The notes below the pieces were generated by a model. The model was not told where the DNA came from. It saw only the letters and a program-made list of their open reading frames with translations, and did not search any database. From contig JAKQDH010000202.1 in NCBI GenBank assembly GCA_029558835.1, positions 98,063 to 162,062 of the forward strand: 64,000 nucleotides of DNA, read 5' to 3'. Position 1 is the first letter of the stretch. Every line of letters starts with the position of its first letter. The DNA is from Planctomycetota bacterium (GTDB lineage Bacteria; Planctomycetota; Phycisphaerae; UBA1845). Positions 25,885-37,581 of this stretch are shown piece after piece. A program made the translations under genes and the position numbers.

Positions 25885-26754
25885 CTACCGCTTCTTCGGC
25901 CGCGGCAACTCGCCGTACCGTACGCTCCGCCGCCGCCGCAGAATCCTTGGATTCGAGGTCTTGCGCGGGTTGCGCGTACGCCCGCCCTTCGCCAGCACGC
26001 CCGTCGGGCTGCACGGGTGCCGCCCGCCGCCGCTGCGCCCCTCACCACCGCCCAGCGGGTGCGAGACCGGGTTCTGGGCCACCCCGCGCACGTGCGGCCG
26101 GCGACCCTTGTGACGCATCCGACCCGCCTTGCCCCACCGCAGGTTCTGGTGCTCCGGGTTACCGAGCTGACCGATGGTCGCCCGGCATTCCACCCGCACC
26201 TCGCGCATCTCCCCGGAAGGGAGGATCAGCACCGCCCAATTCGCGCTCCGGGACATCAACCGGGCGGCCGTACCGGCACTCCGCACCATCTTACCGCCCT
26301 GCCCGACGTGCATCTCCACGTTGTGCACTTCCAGCCCGGGCGGGATGTTCGCCAGCGGCAGCGTGTTACCCACCTTCGGCTCGACGCCCGGCCCACTCTC
26401 CACCACGTCGCCGGCACGCAGCCCGGCCGGAGCCAGAATGTACCGCCGCTCGCCGTCCGCGTACTTCAGCAGGGCAATGTGGCAACTGCGGTTGGGATCG
26501 TACTCGATGGCCTCCACCGTCGCCGCAACCCCGTCCTTGCGCCGCTTGAAGTCGATCCGCCGGTACAGACGCCGCGCCCCGCCGCCGCGAAACCGCGCCG
26601 TCGTGATCCCATGATGATTGCGCCCGCCGCTGCGCACCAGACGCTCGCAAAGGCTCTTCTCGGCCCGCTTGCGCTTGTCCGTCACCTCGGCGTGGTCGTT
26701 GACCGTCGAAAGGCGCCGCCCTGGCGACGTCGGGTTGTATTTACGAATGCCCAT
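25885..26754 (-). CDS. rplB: 50S ribosomal protein L2
   Basis: Peptidyl transferase-region protein, 289 residues, standard length. MGIRKYNPTSPGRR starts it. GRNHHGITTARFRGGGARRLYRRIDF and the C-terminal RGVAQNPVSHPLGGGEGRS, with the His important for the peptidyl transferase centre, are clear. It lies between rplW and rpsS. Confidence 0.97.
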   Translation of the reverse strand: MGIRKYNPTSPGRRLSTVNDHAEVTDKRKRAEKSLCERLVRSGGRNHHGITTARFRGGGARRLYRRIDFKRRKDGVAATVEAIEYDPNRSCHIALLKYADGERRYILAPAGLRAGDVVESGPGVEPKVGNTLPLANIPPGLEVHNVEMHVGQGGKMVRSAGTAARLMSRSANWAVLILPSGEMREVRVECRATIGQLGNPEHQNLRWGKAGRMRHKGRRPHVRGVAQNPVSHPLGGGEGRSGGGRHPCSPTGVLAKGGRTRNPRKTSNPRILRRRRSVRYGELPRPKKR

Positions 26755-26805
26755 CGCACTCCGATCCGTTCCGCCCGTTCTCCCCGCCCGGCCCGCCGAC
26801 GCGCA

Positions 26806-27117
26806 CTAGAACACGTCGATGTGGCTGTCTGGATGCAACACGACCACGGCCTTCTTCCAGTCCACCGTCTTTCCCGTCTTGTACCGCACGCGCCGCGGCT
26901 TCCCCTTGCGATTCGCCGTGCGGACCTCCAGCACGCGAACGCTGTATATCTTCTCCACCGCTTCCCGGATCATGGGCTTGGTGGCCTCGGGGTGCACCTC
27001 AAACGCATACGAACCCCCGCGCGCTGGCTGCGAGCGGGTGTCGCCGTGCGACTCCTGTGCCTGATGGGTCCCCTTCTCGGTTACCAGCGGCCGTCGAACA
27101 ATGTTGTAGATGTCCAT
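26806..27117 (-). CDS. rplW: 50S ribosomal protein L23
   Basis: Tunnel-exit protein that docks SRP and trigger factor, 103 residues. YNIVRRPLVTEKGT, then FEVHPEATKPMIREAVEKIYSV and VRTANRKGKPRRV, identify it. A short insertion (ESHGDTRSQPARGGS) lies after the first motif. Confidence 0.96.
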   Translation of the reverse strand: MDIYNIVRRPLVTEKGTHQAQESHGDTRSQPARGGSYAFEVHPEATKPMIREAVEKIYSVRVLEVRTANRKGKPRRVRYKTGKTVDWKKAVVVLHPDSHIDVF

Positions 27118-27132
27118 GCCAACCGCCCGCCT

Positions 27133-27783
27133 CTACGCCGACTCCGCCGTGACACCCTTCTCCGCCAGGCGCGACACCAGCCGCTCGAACGCCGCCCGCG
27201 TGAACACCAGCTTCCGCCGGCGCAGAACCTGGTAGGCGTTCAGATCATCCACCGGACAGACCTCCGCCCCCGCCACGTTCCGCCCCGACAAGTACACGTT
27301 GCGGTCGTACTCGCCGACCGCCAGCACGCAACTGCCGCCCACACCCAAAGCCGTCAGCAACCCCGTGAACGCCCGGGTCTTCGGTTCCGGACAACTCCAC
27401 CCGTCCACGATCAAGGCAGCATTCGCCTGGATCTTGGCAAGGATGGCGCCGTCCCGCGCCCGCCGGCGCATCTGCTTCGAGATGTCCTTCGGCCCGCCGG
27501 GCACCCTCTTGCCGAACGCCCGCCCGCCTCCACGTCGCACGCACGTCCGTATCGTTCCCATCCGGGCGTTCCCGGTGCCCTTCTGTCGGTAGATCTTCCG
27601 GGTCGAACCCGCCACGTCACCGCGTCCCTTGGTCCGCGCCGCGCGCAGCCGCTGGTGATCAAGGTACGCGACCACGGCCTGATGCATCAGCCGTGGGCGG
27701 ACTTCTCCACCCAGCCACGCCGGGTCGATCTGCATCTCGCCCGTGCGCTCGCCCTTGGGGTTGACGACTGGAACCGCCAGCAT
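27133..27783 (-). CDS. rplD: 50S ribosomal protein L4
   Basis: Tunnel-constriction protein, 216 residues from the chosen ATG (MLAVPVVNPKGERTGEM). The RKIYRQKGTGNARMGTIR loop and PKDISKQMRRRARDGAILAK are canonical. It starts 5 bases after the rplC stop. The open frame reaches far upstream over rplC, but that part is a shadow. In E. coli L4 is the S10-operon repressor. Confidence 0.96.
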   Translation of the reverse strand: MLAVPVVNPKGERTGEMQIDPAWLGGEVRPRLMHQAVVAYLDHQRLRAARTKGRGDVAGSTRKIYRQKGTGNARMGTIRTCVRRGGGRAFGKRVPGGPKDISKQMRRRARDGAILAKIQANAALIVDGWSCPEPKTRAFTGLLTALGVGGSCVLAVGEYDRNVYLSGRNVAGAEVCPVDDLNAYQVLRRRKLVFTRAAFERLVSRLAEKGVTAESA

Positions 27784-27788
27784 ACCCG

Positions 27789-28439
27789 CTAACCCTTCTT
27801 CTTGGCCTGCCGCACCACCACCAGCCCGCCGTTGGGCCCCGGGACGCTCCCCCGGATCAGCAGCAGGTCGTTCGCCGCGTCCACCTTCATCAGCTCCAGC
27901 GAACTCGACGTCCGGCGCACGTGGCCCAGGTGACCCGCCATGCGCTTGCCCTTCTTCACCGCGCGCCCGTGACCGCGGGTCGCGTGACCGCCGATGCCGC
28001 CCGCCGAACGATGCTTGCGCTCCACCCCGTGCGAACTCTTCTGCCCCCCGAACCCGTGCCGCTTCATGACCCCGGCGAATCCCTTCCCCTTCGTCACGCC
28101 GCTCACATCCACGTACCGCACCTGGTGGGCCGCGAACTGCTCCACCGTAACCACGTCCCCGGCCTGCACGCTTGCCGGCTCCGTCAGCCGGATCTCCCGT
28201 ACGTAACGCTTGGGGCCCGTGCCCGCCTGGGCCGCGTGCCCGATCATCGGCATCGTCGAGCGATGCGGCTTCACGTCGCCGAAACCCAGTTGCAGGGCGT
28301 GGTACCCGTCGCGCTCCGGAGCCTTGACCTGCAGCACGACGCACGGACCGGCCTTCACCACCGTCACCGGCAGCGCCGACCCGTCGTCACCGAAGACGCG
28401 CGTCATCCCGACTTTGGTCCCCAGCAACCCTACCGTCAT
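27789..28439 (-). CDS. rplC: 50S ribosomal protein L3
   Basis: Early assembly protein near the A-site of the 50S, 216 residues. Start MTVGLLGTKVGMTRVFGDDG is the family start, 15 codons into the open frame. GKGFAGVMKRHGFGGQKSSHGVERKHR is the conserved core that reaches the peptidyl transferase centre; the Gln methylated by PrmB in E. coli is the Q of GGQKSSHG. Confidence 0.97.
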   Translation of the reverse strand: MTVGLLGTKVGMTRVFGDDGSALPVTVVKAGPCVVLQVKAPERDGYHALQLGFGDVKPHRSTMPMIGHAAQAGTGPKRYVREIRLTEPASVQAGDVVTVEQFAAHQVRYVDVSGVTKGKGFAGVMKRHGFGGQKSSHGVERKHRSAGGIGGHATRGHGRAVKKGKRMAGHLGHVRRTSSSLELMKVDAANDLLLIRGSVPGPNGGLVVVRQAKKKG

Positions 28440-28589
28440 GGCACCCTGCTCATTCTCGCCCTGAACGCGGCAATTTCCCGCCACGCCTGGTCGTGTCCCC
28501 GGACACGACTCCGTCCGTAGTTCATCCGAGTTCGCGGTCCGCTCCCAGTGTCACTTCCCGGCACACCGGTCGCCTCGACCGTCCACGGA

Positions 28590-28901
28590 TTACGTTCTGA
28601 TCTTGACAAACACACCGGCGGGCACAATCAGGCGGTTGAGCGCTTCCATGGTGCGCGCCGTCGGCTCCGTGATGTCGATGATGCGCTTGTGGGTGCGCAT
28701 CTCAAACTGCTCCCGCGACTTCTTGTCGATGTGCGGGCCTCGCAACACCGTGTAGCGTTCAATGCGAGTCGGCAACGGGATGGGTCCGTGCACGCGGGCG
28801 CTGGTTCGCTTAGCGTGCTCCACGATCTCGCGCGCCGAGGAGTCCAGCGCCCGCGGATCGTACGCTTCCATTCGGATACGGATTCGGTTTTTCGCAGTCA
28901 C
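28590..28901 (-). CDS. rpsJ: 30S ribosomal protein S10
   Basis: Head protein and NusE transcription partner, 103 residues from a GTG start (VTAKNRIRIRMEAYD). The open frame extends 32 codons further, but the family start aligns at this GTG. RVHGPIPLPTRIERYTVLRGPHIDKKSREQFEMRTHKRIIDI is the typical body. It is first in the S10 block, with its own candidate promoter 69 bases upstream. Confidence 0.96.
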   Translation of the reverse strand: MTAKNRIRIRMEAYDPRALDSSAREIVEHAKRTSARVHGPIPLPTRIERYTVLRGPHIDKKSREQFEMRTHKRIIDITEPTARTMEALNRLIVPAGVFVKIRT

Positions 28902-28969
28902 GCCTCGTAAACCCTTGCCTACAAGTCCCTTACCCGCCGACCCCTGCTCCAGGCGGCGATAGACCCGGT

Positions 28970-28997
28970 AGCATACGGGCTTCATTTCCAATGTCAA
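28970..28997 (-). promoter_or_regulatory. Promoter of the S10 block (rpsJ)
   Basis: On the minus strand, TTGACA (28992-28997), a 16-base spacer and TATGCT (28970-28975) make a near-consensus sigma70 promoter in the 241-base fusA-rpsJ gap. The expected start site is near 28963, giving a leader of about 60 bases. The spacing and hexamers match the promoter before tRNA-Thr/tuf. Confidence 0.75.
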
Positions 28998-29142
28998 CGG
29001 GGTCTTTTCGACATTTGTTTACCACCCGTCCGACACCACCCTCCCCACCCCACGCTACCGTCGCCCTCACTCACCCCGTCCTACTCCCAACGCTCCCCCC
29101 AGCCTCAATCTCCCTTCAAGTCGAAAGGTCCCGCCTGCCCCA

Positions 29143-31218
29143 TCAGACGCCACCCACCAAAGCGCGAGCGACATCTGCGGGAACCGCTGAATAGTGCAAC
29201 GGCGTCACACTGGCGGCCGCCCGACCCTGGGACACGCTGCGCAGCTTCGTCACGTACCCAAACAGCTCCGCCAGCGGCACTTCCGCGCGGATCACGCGCT
29301 CGCTGCCGCGCAGCTCGGTCTCCCGCACCTCCGCCCCCCGTCCGTTCAGGTCGCCGATAATGGCGCCCAGATACTCGTCCGGCGTCGTAACCTCAACGGA
29401 CATGATGGGTTGCAGCAACACGGGCCCCGCCTTCTGCATGGCGTCGTAGAACGCGATGCGCCCGGCACTTTCGAAGGCCAGTTCGGAGCTATCCGTCTGA
29501 TGTTGCTCGCCCCCCAGTACAGTCACTCGCCAATCAATGACCGGGTATCCCCCCAAAGGACCGCTCTGAGCAGCATCCGCCACACCGGCCTCAATTGCGG
29601 CTAGATACAGCGGCAGCAGCGAATCCGGCGGTAGGTCCCGGACGATCTCGAAGTTCGGTCGCCCCGGGACATGCGCCCGCGGCTCAACTCGCAGACGCAC
29701 TGCCGCGAAGTGCGCCCGCCCCCCGGTCTGGCGCGCAAACCGCCCCTCCCCGAGTCCGACGCCCCGCACCGTCTCCCGGTACGAGACCTGCGGCCGGCCG
29801 ACGTGGACCTCAACGTTCATGTCGCACTTCAGGCGGTGCACCACGACTTCCAAGTGCAGCTCACCCATGCCGGCAAGAAGAGTCTGACCCGTTTCGGCGT
29901 TGACGGTCATGCGGATGGTCGGGTCCTGGCGCTCCAGGGCGTGCAGCGCCTCCAGCAGTTTGTCCCGGTCGCGCGAGGATCGCGGCTCGATGGAGACGCT
30001 GATAACCGTCTCCGGAAACTGAATCGACTCCAGAACGACAGGGTGACGCGGGTCACAGAGGGTGTGCCCCGTCAACACGTTCTTGGGGCCCACGATGGCC
30101 ACGATGTCGCCCGCCTCGGCTTTGTCGAGTTGTTCGCGGCGCTTCGCGAACATCCGGTAAACGCGCGTGACGTTCTCTTTCCCGCCGCTCGCGCTGTTGA
30201 GTACCCGTGAGCTGGGTTTGAGCGTCCCCGAGTATACGCGAACGAAGAACAGATCGACCGGCTTCTCCGGCAGCACCTTGAATACCAGCGCCGCCAGCGG
30301 ACCGGCAGGGTCGCACCGCAACTGGCGCGTGGTCTCCGGTCGCTGCGGGTCGGTTCCTTCCACCGGCGGCATGTCAAGCGGACTAGGGAGGTAATCACAG
30401 ACCGCATCCAGCATCGGTTGAATGCCCACGTAGCGCAGCGCACTGCCACACAACACGGGCTGGCCGGCACCGCTGACCGTCAACTCGCGCAGGGCCCGGC
30501 GAATGTCGGCCGGCGGAATCCGCTCCTCGTTGACGTACTTCTCCATGAGGACTTCACAGCGTTCCGCCAGGGCCTCGCAGAGCTGGGCCCGCAACTCACC
30601 GGCGCGCTGCAGCAACTCCTCGGGAATCGGACCGGCCTCCAACGTCCCCCCGAGTTCCGCGGTCTTGAAGTACAAGGCCCGCATCTCGATCAGATCGATC
30701 ACTCCCGTGAACGTGTCGCCCGCTCCGATGGGAAGCTCGATCACCAGCGGACGCGCGTGCAGTTTCTCCCGCAGGGAAGCGACCGCCCGCTCGAAATCCG
30801 CCCCGAGCCGGTCCATCTTGTTGATGAAGCACAGGCGCGGAACGTGATACTTGTCCGCCTGCCGCCAGACCGTCTCGGACTGGGCCTCCACTCCCTCCCG
30901 GGCATCGAAGACGGCCACCATCCCGTCGAGCACGCGCAGCGACCGCTCCACCTCGGCCGTGAAATCCACGTGCCCCGGCGTATCGATCAGGTTGATCGTG
31001 TGTCCCTTCCAGGGGCAGCTCACCGCCACCGAGTAGATGGTGATGCCGCGTTGCTGTTCCTGCTCGTCGTAGTCGGTAACGGTGGTCCCGTCATCGACGT
31101 CGCCCATTCGATGGGTACATCCGGTGTAGTACAGGACGCGTTCGGTCGTCGTGGTCTTGCCGGCGTCAATGTGCGCGGCGATGCCGATGTTCCGTACTGT
31201 CCGCAGATCAACGCTCAT
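29143..31218 (-). CDS. fusA: Elongation factor G
   Basis: Translocation GTPase, 691 residues. The P-loop GIAAHIDAGKTTTTERVLYYTG, switch I RGITIYSVAVSC, DTPGHVDF and NKMD are intact. Domain II to V motifs follow, such as GMGELHLEVVVHRLK and the C-terminal LAELFGYVTKLRSVSQGRA. The loop before switch I reads VTDYDEQEQQRGITI rather than the DWMEQE of E. coli. Planctomycetes, spirochaetes and some deltaproteobacteria carry a distinct EF-G pair (spdEFG), and this copy may belong to it; that is an inference. It follows rpsG in the str order, but no tuf follows it. Confidence 0.95.
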   Translation of the reverse strand: MSVDLRTVRNIGIAAHIDAGKTTTTERVLYYTGCTHRMGDVDDGTTVTDYDEQEQQRGITIYSVAVSCPWKGHTINLIDTPGHVDFTAEVERSLRVLDGMVAVFDAREGVEAQSETVWRQADKYHVPRLCFINKMDRLGADFERAVASLREKLHARPLVIELPIGAGDTFTGVIDLIEMRALYFKTAELGGTLEAGPIPEELLQRAGELRAQLCEALAERCEVLMEKYVNEERIPPADIRRALRELTVSGAGQPVLCGSALRYVGIQPMLDAVCDYLPSPLDMPPVEGTDPQRPETTRQLRCDPAGPLAALVFKVLPEKPVDLFFVRVYSGTLKPSSRVLNSASGGKENVTRVYRMFAKRREQLDKAEAGDIVAIVGPKNVLTGHTLCDPRHPVVLESIQFPETVISVSIEPRSSRDRDKLLEALHALERQDPTIRMTVNAETGQTLLAGMGELHLEVVVHRLKCDMNVEVHVGRPQVSYRETVRGVGLGEGRFARQTGGRAHFAAVRLRVEPRAHVPGRPNFEIVRDLPPDSLLPLYLAAIEAGVADAAQSGPLGGYPVIDWRVTVLGGEQHQTDSSELAFESAGRIAFYDAMQKAGPVLLQPIMSVEVTTPDEYLGAIIGDLNGRGAEVRETELRGSERVIRAEVPLAELFGYVTKLRSVSQGRAAASVTPLHYSAVPADVARALVGGV

Positions 31219-31290
31219 GATGCCGCACCCACTTGCCCTCGCCGCTCACCCCGCACGGAGGAACGAGTCCCGCCAAGCACTCTTAGCGAA

Positions 31291-31320
31291 CGAGCCCGAC
31301 TGGTGCACCAGACGGGCTCG
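31291..31320. promoter_or_regulatory. 30-base near-perfect palindrome between rpsG and fusA
   Basis: Arms CGAGCCCG and CGGGCTCG enclose CTGGTGCACCAG, itself a perfect palindrome, with only one A-A mismatch pair. It starts 25 bases past the rpsG stop and ends 72 bases before the fusA ATG. There is no U-tract. In RNA it is a very stable hairpin that could regulate fusA translation, set message stability or be a processing site. Confidence 0.6.
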
Positions 31321-31344
31321 CCACGTAATGCACGTTGACACGCG

Positions 31345-31821
31345 TTACCAGGCGAAATGGGCAAACGCCTTGTTCGCCTCGGCCATGCGGTGCACGTTGT
31401 CGCGCGTGGTCACGGCCGTCCCCTCGCCGCGAAACGCATCCATAATCTCCTTGGCCAGGGAATCCCGCGTCGGACGCGCCCCGCGATTGCGGGCGGCATC
31501 GCGCAACCAGCGCAGCGCCAGCGACTGCTGACGCTTGCGGTCCACGGGCATGGGCACCTGGTAGTTGCTACCCCCGACGCGCCGGGAGCGCACCTCAACC
31601 GTCGGCTTGATGTTGCCAACGGCCGTCTCGAACACCTCCAGCGGAGGATGCTCCTTGACGCGCTTGGCGATGATGTCCATGGCGTCGTAGAACACGCGTG
31701 TGGCGGTGCTCTTCTTGCCGTCCCACATCAAGGTGTTGATGAACTTGGAGACCAACCGGCTCCCGTAGCGCGTATCCAGCTTGAGCTGCTCCTCCGATTG
31801 GGTGAATTTCTTTCTTGCCAT
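31345..31821 (-). CDS. rpsG: 30S ribosomal protein S7
   Basis: Head-assembly protein, 158 residues. DTRYGSRLVSKFINTLMWDGKKSTATRVFYDAMD and VGGSNYQVPMPVDRKRQQSLALRWL are canonical, as is the C-terminal NVHRMAEANKAFAHFAW. In E. coli S7 is the str-operon repressor, acting between rpsL and rpsG. Confidence 0.97.
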   Translation of the reverse strand: MARKKFTQSEEQLKLDTRYGSRLVSKFINTLMWDGKKSTATRVFYDAMDIIAKRVKEHPPLEVFETAVGNIKPTVEVRSRRVGGSNYQVPMPVDRKRQQSLALRWLRDAARNRGARPTRDSLAKEIMDAFRGEGTAVTTRDNVHRMAEANKAFAHFAW

Positions 31822-31959
31822 GTCGTCCGTTCCGATCGGCCGGCCCTAGCACCGGCGCTAGCCCACCTCAGCCTCCGACTTCCGCGAAGCCCTGTATGGT
31901 AGCCACAGTTTCCGATCCTGGCAACCCACCTGCGCACGGCACCTCAGGCAGGGGGAGCC

Positions 31960-32349
31960 CTATTTGCGCCGCTTGACGCCGTACTTGCTGCGGCTGCGGT
32001 TCCGCGGCCGCCCATCCTTGTCCGCCTGCACGCCGGCGCAGTCCAACGCCCCACGGATAATGTGATAGCGGACACCCGGCAGGTCCCGCACCCTTCCCCC
32101 CCGCACGAGCACGATCGAGTGCTCCTGGAGGTTGTGGTCCACGCCGGGGATGTACGCGGTCACTTCCTTGCCGTTCGTGAGCCGCACGCGCGTAACCTTG
32201 CGCAGAGCGGAGTTGGGCTTCTTGGGGGTCTGCGTCTTGACGATCAGACACACCGCCCGGCGCTGGGGGCACTGGTCTAAGTCTCTGACCTTCGACTTCT
32301 TCAGCACAGTGCGTCGTTTCCGCCTCACCAGTTGGTTCGTCGTGGGCAT
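31960..32349 (-). CDS. rpsL: 30S ribosomal protein S12
   Basis: Decoding-centre protein, 129 residues. MPTTNQLVRRKR, TPKKPNSALRKV with K43, and LPGVRYHIIRGALDCAGV are canonical. Residue 88, in the loop GGRVRDLPG, is Arg (codon CGG) where E. coli and most bacteria have Lys. K88R is a known streptomycin-resistance substitution, so natural resistance through the target is plausible. It is 135 bases downstream of rpoC. Confidence 0.97.
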   Translation of the reverse strand: MPTTNQLVRRKRRTVLKKSKVRDLDQCPQRRAVCLIVKTQTPKKPNSALRKVTRVRLTNGKEVTAYIPGVDHNLQEHSIVLVRGGRVRDLPGVRYHIIRGALDCAGVQADKDGRPRNRSRSKYGVKRRK

Positions 32350-32484
32350 TGCTTACGCTATCCTCATCTGGACTCGCATCGTCCTTACCGTTCTCCGGAC
32401 CCTCGGACACTCCGGCCCCTGCCGGCAAGACCGAGCTTGCCACGGCGCCAGGGCCCTCCACGCAGCAGCACAACCTCGCGGGGG

Positions 32485-36921
<4,437 letters not shown>

Positions 36922-37027
36922 GTGTCTTCAACCTTCCGTTCGAGCGAAAGTCGACCCGCAGCCAACCCGATTGCCGTCCCCTTCCGGGCTCCGCCGACCC
37001 GCCGCCGGCGCGTCCCGTTGCCGCCGC

Positions 37028-37498
37028 TTATGCCTTCGTCCCCTCGCCCGGCGTGGCCAGTTGCATGGGCACCACCCCGGGCATTCTCTTGAAACCGAGT
37101 TCCTCGCAGAAATCCACCTCGGTACCGTAGGCGAGGGCGTCGATCCGTTCGACGCCGTATGCCCACAGGGCCTCGATCACCCGCTGGGCCATCGCCCGGG
37201 CGATGCCGGCCGAGTCATGTTCAATCCGCCCGTCGGTACGGGTGACGCAGGCGGGCCCCTGGTACCCCGGGTCCAGCTTGCACTCGGCGAGCCTGCCCCA
37301 GACCCCGTCCGTCACGCCGCGGGCAATGCCGATCAGTTCTCCCCCGCGCCGGGCCGTCACGAAACACAGCGTGTGCTTCATCATGCGCTCGAGCTTGACC
37401 GGCTCGTTCGTCGTGTGGTGTCCCTGCCGCCGGTAGAACTCCGCCAAGTCGGCGGCGGGCACCATGTCCACCGTTGCATAGACCACGTCCTCGAGCAT
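37028..37498 (-). CDS. GNAT-like acetyltransferase inserted between rpoB and rpoC
   Basis: A 156-residue protein that looks like a small GCN5-type N-acetyltransferase: ELIGIARGVTDGVWGRLAECKLDPGYQG in the middle beta-strands, a degenerate acetyl-CoA loop (GIARAMAQRVIEALWAYG, about 108-125) and the family-like FCEELGFKRMPGVVPMQL end. The acetyl-CoA loop lacks the full R/Q-x-x-G-x-G pattern, so activity is uncertain. The ATG has a very good GGAGGA Shine-Dalgarno sequence 6 bases upstream; the open frame continues 99 codons upstream, but that is a shadow of rpoB. It lies 83 bases after rpoB and 106 before rpoC, so it is co-transcribed with both. Its target is unknown. Confidence 0.7.
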   Translation of the reverse strand: MLEDVVYATVDMVPAADLAEFYRRQGHHTTNEPVKLERMMKHTLCFVTARRGGELIGIARGVTDGVWGRLAECKLDPGYQGPACVTRTDGRIEHDSAGIARAMAQRVIEALWAYGVERIDALAYGTEVDFCEELGFKRMPGVVPMQLATPGEGTKA

Positions 37499-37581
37499 GG
37501 CTACTCCTCCGTTTCGCCGCGGGCACCTGCCCACTGCCCGCGTCACGCACGTAGCCGCGCCGAACCGGAGCGGCTGGGCCG

